Made by a program: the position numbers and the translations under genes. The notes under the pieces were generated by a model. It was not told the DNA's origin and searched no databases. It was given only the letters and a program-made list of their open reading frames with translations. A stretch of 64,000 nucleotides of DNA from Agrocybe praecox (taxonomy: Eukaryota; Basidiomycota; Agaricomycetes; Agaricales; Agrocybaceae): the NCBI GenBank assembly GCA_964017145.1, contig OZ024842.1, positions 186,001 to 250,000 of the forward strand. The letters run 5' to 3'. Shown here piece after piece: positions 11,530 through 22,604 of this stretch. Position 1 is the first letter of the stretch. The number at the start of each line of letters is the position of its first letter.

Positions 11530-12230
11530 CCGCGCACGGTGGTCCCCACACAGTGGACTATGCGCAGCGCATAGCACGTGCCCTCAATGAATGTACTTAT
11601 ACTATAACATAGAAAAAAATCTGACCCTTTTGCTTATTGTTGCGAATGTCTTCGTCGTTGAGTTCCAGGTTTTGCTCGCTTCTTTTTCTCTCTCTTTTTC
11701 AATCCCTTTGGGACTATCAACCGTGGTCAGCAAAATAATTCCCTACCCAATCCGTAACACTCCGAGCTCTGCTTGCAGTATGCCTGACAAACAATTTTGA
11801 GACGGTTCTAGTTACAGATTGTAGTTCTCAACCATGATGCTGTGATGCAATTTGTGAAGCACATCGCAAAATATATGCACTCAACTCAGATGAACGGAAA
11901 CACCTTTTCTCTAAACGTCTATATCGAAAGGGGCCCCTCCCATGAACGTTTGCACAGCGCTCAACATATCGCACCGGTAGCTTACAGTCTCCGCTCTCGT
12001 TCGCAATCCCATACATTTCCAGGTGCCTTCCCTTCCTATGCAATCAATACACGTCGCTTGTGGTCTATTTGCTTGTACTGCGCCGTCATACCTCTTGGAT
12101 CAAAGGCTGAGATGGATGCTTCCGATACAACTAGCTATGGGGGGCGCTCAGAATCAGGTATGTTTCATTGCGCGATCTCTCAAAGAAAAAGGGAGAGGCA
12201 CGATGAAAGCGCCGCTGTACTGGAATCCCG
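11530..12230. other. No gene seen
   Basis: Downstream of the family gene. The longest frame (about 11842-12453, plus strand) runs into R2 sequence and has low-complexity content, so I do not call it a gene. Confidence 0.4.
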
Positions 12231-12425
12231 CGGTTTCGTAAATCTTAATCGTCAGATCTATGGCCCATCCGCATCCCAATGGCCCAGCCTCGTTATACTC
12301 CATCCAACCATCGTAGACGTTAACCTCAACCTTTATTCTCCAATAAAAGGTCCGCACGAACAAGTGAGGGAAACATACTGCTCATGGCACACAAGAAGTG
12401 CATCGTACCACCAGTGCCACCAGAG
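12230..12425 (+). repeat. R2 copy, first part (interrupted)
   Basis: R2 sequence (GTCCGCACGAACAAGTGAGG onward) that stops at CCAGAG where the foldback element begins. It resumes at 13416-13458 and again at about 15471-15690, so one R2 copy carries two insertions. Confidence 0.75.
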
Positions 12426-13415
12426 TATGGTTGCCCATCCGCCGAAAAATTAAATTGCGGGCTTACATACATACTTTTGAGTGTACTACATATAAAGACC
12501 ACTCACCGCGGAATATACAACATTTACGCCTGATTATATGGCATCTACACTGATTATACAACACAAATTTTGGATAATACAACATGTCCATTGTTGGTAG
12601 GGTTATACGGTAGATATTTTGTAATAAAATATCGAAATTGAGTTATACCATATCAATGTTGCATTATACAGTATCCACATCACATTATACCACATGGATG
12701 CTGTATTATACCACATAGATGTCGTATTATACCACATAGATGCTGTATTATACCACATCTAACGTGGAGTTGCACAACATACCTCGGCTATGATGCCGGG
12801 CATGCCGACAACGAATGATTGCCACTTTGATCTAGTTCTGTTCCTTTTTCGGCGCATCGGCGATCAATGCGAAGCTATGGCTTGTCAGTGCACACGTATC
12901 CAGCCGACAGCAAGTTAAGGTACTTAGCGCAGTTGAATATACATGTGCGCGTCCGAGCATTACAAGCCGTGGCTCTGAATTTATGGCCCGAGAGCCGAAG
13001 CAGGGATCAAAATGGCAATCAGAGTGTATCGGCAAATCCGGCAGTATAGCCGAGGTATGTTTTACGACCTGACATTCAATGTGGTATAATCCGACATCTA
13101 TGCGGTATAATACAGCACCTCTTTGGTATAATCACACATCCTTTTGTATAATCTGAAATCTATGGGGTATAATCCGACATCTATATGGTATAATCCGATG
13201 TCTATGTGGTATAACCAACTTCTTATGTTGTATAATCCTACATAGGTGTCGTATAACCACCCTATATGTTGTATAAATGGATTTGTATGTTGTATAACTC
13301 AAGGCAAGACTCGTAATATCATTCTGGATATACAAAATGGGTACATTATATCTTATTTTCCGGGCAGTATGTATGTATATACACATTTGAATTTTTCGGC
13401 GGATGGGCAACCATA
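12426..13415. mobile_element. Foldback DNA element with subterminal repeats
   Basis: About 990 bp with terminal inverted repeats starting TATGGTTGCCCATCCGCCG on the left and its complement on the right (13391-13415). It is bordered by a direct repeat CCAGAG (12420-12425 and 13416-13421). Inside the ends are arrays of about 20-24-bp units with a CCACATAGATG and TATTATA core on the left (about 12600-12765) and the inverted orientation on the right (about 13080-13290). A second inverted pair around ACCTCGGCTAT lies at about 12780 and 13050. No transposase frame is present, so it is non-autonomous. The target duplication can be read as 6 or 7 bp; the superfamily is not clear. Confidence 0.82.
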
Positions 13416-13458
13416 CCAGAGCAACCAACGAGCAAAACCTGGCCCAACGGACCAATTT
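13416..13458 (+). repeat. R2 copy, second part
   Basis: Short R2 segment (CCAGAGCAACCAACG to CCAATTT) lying between two inserted elements. It continues in register with the uninterrupted copies at 6405 and 17262. Confidence 0.6.
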
Positions 13459-15471
13459 GGGCCTCACTGCGGATAGAAAAAGCGGGATTTTAAGCGGCCT
13501 CCAAAATGCAGGAAAATTCCTGCTTGCCACACAGGAGAAAGTCCTGTTTCCATACAGCAGAAACTGCTGTCAAAACCGTCATGAAAACAGCATTTTCTCC
13601 TGCTTTTTTGACAGCAGAAAATACAGGTCTGAAAGCGCCATTATTTGCTTTTTCTAAGACAGGAGTATTTACAGCTATCAGAACAAGAATATGGAGAACT
13701 GCTTAGACATCATATTTCGTTGTAAATTAACCAATATTATAGAATTATAAACATTACTAAGTACATTGTTTCTACGCGACGTAAAAACGTGGTACAGTTT
13801 TAAATAAGACCGTCGCACTTACAATCGACGAGAAAACGCTATGCACAAGCTGGTTTCGGGATGTAAAACGTGCGAATGCCCGCCGGGAGGTCCAAGTAAC
13901 TGTATAATTAGCAAATATCTGTTCTAAAGGCGAAGGAATCAATTCCCGAGTGTATAGGACATGAACAATTACTCACCGAGATATTTTTTTGTGCGTATTC
14001 ACACTTTCAAACAGAACTGCTCCCCTGTATCGAAGTTAACGACATTTTGGAGAGAATTCATGCGTAAGCTTCGAGAATCTTGGCCTTCGTGAATATAACA
14101 TAGTACTCACGCGATGCATTTCCTCGATTCCATCATTTCGACTTCGTTTAAGCCCAATAAGGTCGATATATGCGCGCTGAAATAGAAATATGCAAAGTAT
14201 TTAGAGCCAGAAATTGCCGTATATCTGAATGTGACGCACCGCATGATACACATTCTGCAAACGGTACTTGCCCAAAAGCCGGTTGGACAGCATTCTGACC
14301 AGCCTTATCGTACTTTCCTGACACAGAAAGGTAATTCAAGAAGCAAAAAAAGTCAAATATATGCGCATATATGTATGCGTCGCTAACATACCTGATGCAA
14401 AGCAGCGAGAACGGCCCCCCGATGTCTAAAATCGGCCCACAAAGAATACAACCATGCAAATTCGGCATCAGTACACTTGCATGATCGTATATAGGTCATA
14501 TACGCACCTTTTATTGTGTATATGCGGGTTCTATGCCCAAATTTGTGGTCCTGGACCTCGTCTGTGTGGAAACCATGCAGGGGTCGAGGGCTTCCCATAA
14601 TCACGCCCTTTGTAAAAGAGTGGGGACTATCGAATAGAAATTGCATGGAGAGTTTCTTTATTCTCCGAGAGTAGGCTAATTGAGAGTGAAGGAAGTTACG
14701 GGCAGACGGGACATCGAAGATAAGAAGGAAGAGGAGGCAAGGGGCAAAACGCGACGCGCGACGCGTTGACCAAAGTTTGATCAAACCCCGACGGCATCAC
14801 GGCAAGGTCATTCACTGTCACCGACTCACCGGAGCATGCTGGCCGGCGGCCCACGTTCCGGGTTGGCTTTGAAGTTGTAGCAAATCTGAAGCTCCTGTTC
14901 AACGCTTGGTGCGATCGTGTATGCCGACAAGCGCCAATTATGAATATGAATTCCTCGGACATTACAAGCCAAAAATGGCAGGGACGTGTCTAGACTTTGA
15001 AACCGATCCGAGTGCCGTGTGAGTGCCGTTCACTGATGACATTCAGATGCTCAGTACTCCGTACTTGTTCAAATATTCTAACCCAAGAGTCGGGCGGCGA
15101 GATTACAGAAGAGCGAGAGAAGAAACTTGTTTCTATCAAATATTGAGGTAGAAAGGTGGTTCTGGTGTAAATAGTGGATGATTTAAGCCGATAAAGACAA
15201 TATCACTACGTCTTCCCTTAGATTAATTCTCGTGTGAGAAAGTATACACAAATTACTGTAGGAGGGGCACGAAATTAAGCTACACATAAAATTCCTGCTT
15301 GGATGACAGGATTTTCTGATGCTTTGTGGATACAGGATATTATATTGCCAAAGAGGGACGAGCATTTGCTGTTTGACAGGCAGTTATAAATAGGACACGA
15401 AGAACTCCTGTCAAAATCCGAAATAGTCCAGTTTTACACCTAATTCTCCTGCTTATGCTATCCGCAGTGGC
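13459..15471. mobile_element. 2-kb element with inverted ends, non-autonomous
   Basis: The left end GGCCTCACTGCGGATAG (about 13460) and the right end (reverse complement GGCCACTGCGGATAG, about 15457-15472) form imperfect inverted repeats that extend for about 30 bp. The element splits the R2 sequence CAATTCTAGTGC, which is unbroken at about 5385 and 17280. Near the left end are consecutive small palindromes of one design, CAGGA..TCCTG and CAGCA..TGCTG (about 13507-13580), with related motifs near the right end (about 15290-15450). No transposase is recognisable. Two short overlapping minus-strand frames at 14148-14784 are not convincing. The exact target duplication is unclear. Confidence 0.6.
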
Positions 15472-15690
15472 CTCTAGTGCGAAGACACGGGGGAGGGCGG
15501 AAGCGACAATGTCTAAACTTCATAAGAGGGGGAAGTTGAACGCTTGAACAGCGCCAAGCATATTTCTCCTCAATTTCAGTTTCCGCCCTCGCTCATTTCC
15601 TCTCACATCCGTTGCTAGATGCCTATCCATCCATCAATCCGTCCATCCATCCATCCTCGTTGGCGCTTTACAACTTCTCTGCGGTACGAG
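15471..15690 (+). repeat. R2 copy, third part
   Basis: Continues R2 from TCTAGTGCGAAG through the TTGAACGCTTGAACAGCGCC segment to a CCATCCATCC tract, matching 17285-17450. Confidence 0.65.
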
Positions 15691-16110
15691 AGAGCGGGGA
15701 ACCGGACTGAACAACTAAACAATCCAAGTGCAAGAGGCTAGAGCGATCGAGGGCTGGAGCAAGAGTGGATGTCTTAAAGAATCCTGAGTCAGAGGGGGGA
15801 CGTTGAACTGAGACAAACACATCCCTCCTTTGGGTTCGTTTCCTCTCTCGCTCCAGCCGGCCGGTGCCAATCGTTTTTCGTGTTCCCGTCGTTTGGTCCT
15901 CTTCGGCAAGACCAACTCGCTCCCGTTATAGTACGCACACCATTGCACCGCCCATCCCTAACGCGCACATGCTTTCGACATCCTGGGCTCACATCGGCAG
16001 CGGGTACCACGTCGCTTTGAATTTTCTGATTATAGGAAGTTTCAATAGATAAACAAACGAACATTGTCCTACCACTCGTTGCTTCATATCCATGTCTGCT
16101 CAACGGTACT
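15690..16110. other. No gene seen
   Basis: Contains a second low-similarity R2-like segment (GGGGGGACGTTGAACTG at about 15795). No gene is supported. Confidence 0.35.
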
Positions 16111-16114
16111 CGAT

Positions 16115-16785
16115 TTTGTGAATCGCTATGGCGAGAACGGAAAGAATGAACCCTGTGGGATTAGATTCGTTATCCTTTTATTTTAATGATGACGTTTGGA
16201 GTTGTTTTTTAAAAAAAAGAGGAGAATGATATGCCCAAAAAGTAAGCTCAGGAGTTATCTCTCCTTCTCTGCGAGAAAGGAAAGGTCGCGTTTCAATAAA
16301 ACTTGCCTCAAGATCTCAAAAAAGACAGAAGAAACACACCTTACACCCCCCCCCGAAAATTCAACCCCGCCAAATCTCTGGTTGGTCTCAATAGTAGGTG
16401 GTGTTGGGACGGGGAACTTGCGATGGACGGTTTCCGGAAAATATCGAGTTGGCGCGGATGGGATGACTTGGTATAGGAACCTTGGTCGTACATGATCGGA
16501 AGACGTCGGGAGGTGTTGTACTTATTGTTGAGCTTGAGCTTGGGTTTGATGTTACTGTTTATTATTACAGGCAAGAGGATCACCCCTGCAGCGCTCAGAA
16601 CAAAGAAAGAAATAACCTGCCTTGTAACGATCATCGGGGTCGACGGACCATCTAAGGTCAGTCGGCGATGGAGTAGCCTGCTGGTGTTGGTGGAGATTTG
16701 GATAATGAGGATCCTGGGTGTGGCGATTCTGTTGGTGGCATGAGGAGGAGGAAAGGGACGGGCGCTCGGGGTGTGATCACTGCGT
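16115..16785 (-). pseudogene. Fragment of the Zn(II)2Cys6 regulator gene (exons 3-6 region)
   Basis: Matches about 49612-50345 of the intact regulator gene. It covers the 3' part of exon 3, exons 4 and 5, and a few bases of exon 6. It contains frameshifts and lacks the zinc cluster. On its 5' side it ends at GATCACTGCGTAG, the junction also seen at 1606 and 19898. The copy retains intron positions, so it came from DNA rather than from a processed transcript. Confidence 0.78.
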
Positions 16786-16984
16786 AGTTTAACGAACATC
16801 TGCTGGATCTCGATCAAACGCCAAGATGGAGCAGAATCGCAAATCAAAGGTCGAAAGCAATGAACATTTTCCTGTGTTGAGAGATCTACGTTGCATTGAA
16901 TTGGAGGAAGGGCATAAGGAAAAGAAGCGGTCCCGAAAAAGAGAAGAGCCGGGCAGCATAGAGATGGAGTAGTATCGTCATTCG

Positions 16985-17690
16985 ACGTCCTCGATCAATC
17001 ACAGCCGAAGTCACTCGCTTCTCTTCTCTTCGTCAGATCTACGACCCCATTGGTACCACGATTTCCAAGCTGGAGAGAGTGGTATCTATCCGACCATCCT
17101 CGACGTCATCCACAACCCTCCCGTCTCTTTCCCTTCATCCCAGTTACCGTTCTGCCTCAAAGATATCACCAGCAAAAGTTCCGCAAGAGCAAGCGAGCAG
17201 AACATATCGTTCATGGCACACAACAGGTTCATTGTGTCCACGCAAGGCAACAGACACCCTAACCTGGTCCAACCGAACAATTCTAGTGCGAGAGCGAAGT
17301 AAGGAACACGCGTCAAAGAGGGGGGACGTTGAACGCTTCAACAGCGCCGGACATATCCCTCCTCAATCTCACAGTCTCCGCTCTCGCTCTTTTACTCTTC
17401 CCATCCATTGTCATTCCTTTAAGTTCCAGCCATACATCCGTCCATCGGTGCTCTTCTTCTCTTTTGAGGTTCATCCAGGCGGGAAAAATTGAAGGAAGCT
17501 CGATCAGTAAGCGTGAACGTCGCCAACCATGGGTGGTGGTGGTATGAAAGAACAAAACGAAAACATGTCGAAGTTGACGAATTCAATATAAGATAAGCGA
17601 GCACAAGTGGGGTAAACAGTGATCAACACGCCTTTCACGTGTTCGTGAACGCGTCCTGAATCGGAGGTTTCTTGCAAGGACTAAGGATGC
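16985..17690 (+). repeat. Dispersed repeat R2, longest uninterrupted copy
   Basis: Closest to the copy at 5060-5790. It serves as the reference for where the 2-kb element interrupts the 12-15 kb copy, since CAATTCTAGTGCGAG is unbroken at about 17278. No coding function is inferred. Confidence 0.75.
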
Positions 17691-17959
17691 GTATTGTTTC
17701 GTTTGAGAGCGATTCAAAATTTTAAACAGGTAACAAGGGACCTGCGCGAGTGGACGTCTAACCCTGATGTGATAAAAGGGAGGTAAGCATCAAAAACCTA
17801 GATTTATCATACAGCAGCTGATATGCTCGAAACCTACGTTGGGGCTCACCTTTTAGCTTTCTTTTGGCGTTCAACCTCCCGTGTCCTATCATGCCCAGAA
17901 ATTACGCGTTCCGCGTAAGGTTCTCCTCGAGGAAGGTGTGAGTTATACCATATGTCAAA

Positions 17960-19900
17960 TGGGGCCGTCAATTTATTTCGGAGTCGAGTGGATAGGTAGA
18001 CTGACAAGGTGAGTAGATGAACAGATAGTAAACAAACAGGAAGATAGATATATAAAGAGCACACGGCTGAAATTAGAAAGAAGAAAGACGATTTAAGGAA
18101 TAGAACCGCGGTATAGATAGGATCGGATCGGGGCGAAACTGTCTGCCTGCGGGTGGACCGTTCGGCGATTTGTAGGTGGATAGGTGGCTAGTTGGCTATG
18201 TATGTACATATGTACGTCGGAGTGGCCGAATGTTACACAAAGTGAATGGAATGAAAAAAAGAACGACAAAAAAACAGTCGGCCGGATAGGCAGGTCAATG
18301 ACATCAAGCACGAATAAAAGCCGGTACGGTGTACGTAGATGGGAGAGGCGTTTCTATTCATCGCGTGCAGCACGTTTGAATCAGAATCAGCCGGTGGAAG
18401 GAGTCGGTCCGTTGTTGGGCGTCTGCAAATAGAACATAAACATGTTTCGGCTTGAACGACGAAGGATAACGAACCAGGACATGGGAACAAGGTATTGAGT
18501 ACATCAACAGGGTACACTGTGATGCTCTTTGCCAACTGTCGCACGTCGTCTAATGTCGAATTGTGCGTCCACAATGGAAAGCAACTGCGGAAAAATAATG
18601 TCAGTATCATATTTATTCACGCACGAAAGAGAAACCGAGGCAAACAAAGAGCAAGAAGCAGCCAGAGGAGAAAAACACAAGAGAAGGAGCAGCAGAACGA
18701 AGGGGGGATGTGGAAGAAGACGTACATAACAAGCTGGTTAACAAACCAGTTCACGCGTCCAGGCTTTCGAGTCAACTGGACACCCTGGGGCGAATCCAGC
18801 TGGTGTATGAGGATGTTCGCCTGGCCGACGACTTGTTCCTGGTAGAAGACTGTCAAGCGAATAAATCGTGGTTACAAGAATGTATTAGTGATTTTAAGAA
18901 AAAGATACATACGCCATTCCTCGGCTTTCTTCCGTTTGAATATAGGCCCGGGTTTGGTCTCGGGATCTTTCAAGCCGTGAAAGTAAGTGTTTATTGATAC
19001 CCATAGAATAAACCAGTGATGAGTAACTTACCTGCGGCATGCCTGAGCAACGAGCAGACGCGTACTACAAGAAAAGAAACATAATTGAGGTCTATACTAA
19101 AAGAAGGAAGGAAGGACTATTGCTTACTTGTATATGTACCCCTTCGTGGTATAGATAAGCGCCGTATCCGAATTACACCTGTGCACATTCACCGCATCCT
19201 CGAGTCCTTGCTTGTGCCTCCTCGAACGCCCCCTGTCCCTGCTACGCACGTCCTTCTTCCTGACTCGGCTGGAGGACTCGGTTGCAGAAATTCCATAGGA
19301 GCATGTTTCGCTAGTAGAGCGCCCAGATCTACAAATTCATTTCGCGAGAGCGAGAGTGTCCGAGGGTGATCGGTAAGGGACGCTGCAGTGGGCGAGGACT
19401 TTGTGAGGGAAGAGGATGCCATAATAAAGTTAAAACTCACATTCGAACCAAGTAAAAAACTGGGAGACGACTCCTCTCGAAAGCAGCTTCGGCTAAAGTC
19501 GCATTTACACAGTTATAGTCGATGGCCTACGGGCATCCTCGATGAGGGCAAGGGACTCCTGCAGACCCGCCGCGCCGAGCTCAAGAGGAGGGAGAGGACG
19601 GGCGCTCGGGGTGATCGTGCATGTTGTCTTTCACAATGCCGCGCAATGGAAGAGGAAGCGGCAGCAGGGAAAGTGGAAGGGGCAGGGAGAGGTATTGCTG
19701 CTGCTGAGAATGGGGATGCGAGTGCGAGTGGTGGTGAGGAAGGAGATCACGCTGTGCTGGTCCACAGGCCTTTCGTTCGCAATGTTAAAGTGCTAGCAGG
19801 ACCAGCAGGACCAGAAACGCTGGAACCAGAAGCGGCTGGACAACTGGTGCGTCTGTGTTTGGATGGGAGCAGAACCGTCTGACCTTTCGTCATCGACGAT
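17960..19900 (-). pseudogene. Zn(II)2Cys6 regulator pseudogene (C-terminal half)
   Basis: A rearranged copy of the gene at 47.8-51.6 kb, including about 330 bp of its 3' flank. Exons 8-13 are recognisable with their splice sites, but exon 13 carries an in-frame TGA early (about 18358) and exon 8 has several indels. Almost all of exon 7 is deleted, so the end of exon 6 is fused to the last codons of exon 7 (about 19455-19500). Exon 6 is in turn fused directly to the middle of exon 3 (about 19580). The exon 3 part ends at the GATCACTGCGTAGT junction. The zinc cluster is absent. Not expected to make a functional protein. Confidence 0.85.
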
Positions 19901-19904
19901 CACT

Positions 19905-20380
19905 GCGTAGTCCAATTAACAGGCGCCAATTTGAGATACCGTCTCGTCCCAGAGTGCCTCCATCTACACCACCAACAAAAGTTCCGCACGATAAAGTGGG
20001 GGGAGCATACAGCTTATGACACACACCAGGCGCAGTGTGTCCACACAAAGTAACCAACGACCTAACCAAGCAATGCTGGTGCAAGGATTCGGGGAGCGAG
20101 AGTAGATGAAGATAGCCAAAGCCTCGGTCCCAAGAGGAAGACGTTGAACGTTGCACGGTTGATCGGCGCCCAACGTATTGGTAGTGGTGTGGAAGAATAA
20201 AACGCATGCCGAAGTCGGATTCGGAATCAGAGTGCAGTAAACAAGGATAAACACGCTTACCGACTCGAACTAACGCGACGCGTTTTTGTTGATTTAAAGT
20301 TGTGCAGAAATGAAAAACGGTCGCTGGTAGGACAGAAAAGTGAAAAATGATACTCGTACTACGAATGAACCTGCTAATGG
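19905..20380 (+). repeat. Dispersed repeat R2, copy
   Basis: Starts immediately after the regulator pseudogene and matches 6280-6760 in order, ending in the TTGTGCAGAAATGAAAAAC segment (about 20300). It shows CCACACAAAGTAACCAACG uninterrupted at about 20040. Confidence 0.72.
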
Positions 20381-21070
20381 CAATAACCACAACTGAAATA
20401 GATTGCAGTACTGATCGAGGATGTATTGTGGCTGTGACGAAACCAAACAGCTATGGTGCCGGGTTTACGCAATAACTCTGGAGGAGTATACGCGATGCAG
20501 ATGACGTTGAGTGGGATTTGTGTTTGGTTTTGAAGCGCACGTTCACCTGTTTGTCTTAATTTCATTACTATCTTCCTTGCAGAAGGCGAACATCCCACAG
20601 AACGTTCTTCAAATGAACTCTTGCTCATCGATTCTTGGGGAATCCCGACGCCTTCGTACCCTGTAACAACATGCAACATGAACACATTCTTCCCTCAACA
20701 AAACCTCGTTCTATTGACTACGCCATGCGGGGAATAGACTGGCGTGTCAAGTACCTATCAATTAACTTGCAAAACTGTTACAGGGAACTGCGTACTTGGT
20801 TCTGAATTGATCCAAATCAATATTAAGCGCTAAGCTCTATTAAACGATAACGTTCGACGACATCCATTCTGCGATCTTAGCGTTCTGGCTTTTCTGTGGT
20901 CAGTCCAAGTCCCCAATCATGACTATAGCTCAGTAAAATAATGTATACTTGCGCCAAAGGACTGTTTGGGCGATGCAAATGGGCTGCTAAAGGCAGCCTG
21001 ACCAATAGATTTATGAGGCATATCGTGAACAAGAGATATATTTTGTGTATTTTACGAGAAGTTATTTTGG
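20380..21070. other. No gene seen
   Basis: Short frames only. No family recognised. Confidence 0.4.
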
Positions 21071-22135
21071 CTCACGCCGGTAGACATCACGGGTGTACTA
21101 GATATCACTTGTATTGGAGAATAGTAACAGTGGCGTCATCATGATCAGAGTCCTGCATGTCTTCAGAGACCACCTAAACAAATAGAGAGAGAAAAACAGT
21201 CAGGAAGCGATCTGAACGTCGTCGACGATGATACGCACGGTGGTGGAGATGAACTGCATTGGGAAGTCGGGCTCCGAGGGCCTTGTTAATCTGAAACATG
21301 GGTTATTCTCAGAGTTACGCATAAGTCAAGAAGTTATCGTTTAACTTACAGTAAGACGGCCCGACCATTTTGGAGCTGACGAAGGTGTTGCCGTCTCTGC
21401 TGTTGGAGATCGTAACTCGAATATTCGCGTTGAAGTCGAAGGGACCGAAGGACCAGTGCTGCCTGTTATTGATGATATCAGCTACGTGAACACGCATTCC
21501 TTGGCACGGAATGTTGCAGAAGCAATGACGCTTCCTTGAGCATTGAGGACCTCTAGAGCAAGACTCGCTGGTGGAATTGGGCATTCACGACCTAGTTCAA
21601 ATGCGTTGGAATTCGTCAAGGGATTCTCAACGTTGTGGTACGGCGATGATGACATACACCAGCAAAGAATCCTCGGATCCAGGAGTAAGTGGGAAGGTAA
21701 CTGGTCTGGTAGACATTGTATGTGTGTGGACTGTAGACTTGGTACTAGTAGCTGATGATATCCTACGATATGCAGACCTTTTATAGTTCCTGACTTGAAC
21801 TTTGAGGGATTAGATTTGCTACCTTGTACCGCTCGTCAATACATACCAGTGCCTACAAGTTGCCTTAAGGCACTAAATTCACTTGACGGCTTTTTTCTGG
21901 TCTAGAATAAAACGTGACAGTTGAACGTGCGGTGAAAAAAGAGCGCCGAGTGCTAAATCCGTAATGTACAAGAAGACTAAAATTAAGATCCATTTGGACT
22001 GGTGTAATAATAGGCTGATGGACAAATAAATAGGTAGAACTTCACGAGTCTATGATTCAATGTCAGCAAAAAGAGGATGAAACAAGTATCTCAGAGTCGT
22101 AAAAGATAAGATATTTCCGTGGGTGAATAACATCA
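21070..22135. repeat. Segmental duplication, right copy
   Basis: Same orientation as 7290-8356 and similar along its length, including the region upstream of the gene. It ends about 145 bp before the assembly gap. Confidence 0.85.
21115..21716 (-). pseudogene. 139-residue family pseudogene
   Basis: All four exons of the family gene can be aligned, with start at 21716 and stop at 21117-21115, but there are about five independent frame errors. They are one base lost in exon 1 (about 21677), two bases gained in exon 2 (about 21553, making a stop), one base lost in exon 2 (about 21511), one gained at the end of exon 2 (about 21355) and one gained in exon 3 (about 21275). The TATA box (about 21779-21785) and most splice sites remain. 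The damage is spread out, as expected for neutral decay after the duplication that also produced 7332-7938. Confidence 0.85.
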
Positions 22136-22279
22136 TAAAATCAGTTCACGTATGGCGGTCATTTAGGGGAAGTATTCCGCGCACCGCTCATTGAGATTTT
22201 TACCCTTTCCGCGCAATGTTAGGGTCAAAATAGGTCTAAATATGGTTAAGTCCAAATTTTCCCTGAACGTGTGCGCGGA

Positions 22280-22479
22280 NNNNNNNNNNNNNNNNNNNNN
22301 NNNNNNNNNNNNNNNNNNNNNNNNNNNNNNNNNNNNNNNNNNNNNNNNNNNNNNNNNNNNNNNNNNNNNNNNNNNNNNNNNNNNNNNNNNNNNNNNNNNN
22401 NNNNNNNNNNNNNNNNNNNNNNNNNNNNNNNNNNNNNNNNNNNNNNNNNNNNNNNNNNNNNNNNNNNNNNNNNNNNNNN
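22280..22479. other. Assembly gap (200 N)
   Basis: Exactly 200 undetermined bases, likely a placeholder for a gap of unknown size. It separates gene-poor repeat sequence from telomeric repeats that face it. Predicted frames that cross the gap are artefacts. Confidence 0.98.
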
Positions 22480-22574
22480 AACCCTAACCCTAACCCTAAC
22501 CCTAACCCTAACCCTAACCCTAACCCTAACCCTAACCCTAACCCTAACCCTAACCCTAACCCTAACCCTAACCC
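22480..22574 (+). repeat. Telomeric repeat array (CCCTAA)n
   Basis: Ninety-five bases, nearly 16 perfect copies. The C-rich strand reads 5' to 3' on the plus strand, the orientation of a left chromosome end whose tip lies toward the gap. It abuts the retroelement at ATTGGTTATCGC. Confidence 0.98.
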
Positions 22575-22604
22575 ATTGGTTATCGCACTTCGGGTGCAGT
22601 TCTT

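Noticed and set aside
19388..19882. Plus-strand 164-codon frame rich in Glu/Arg/Ala
   Set aside because: It is antisense to the decayed regulator exons; the intact gene at 49.4-50.7 kb has the same antisense openness.
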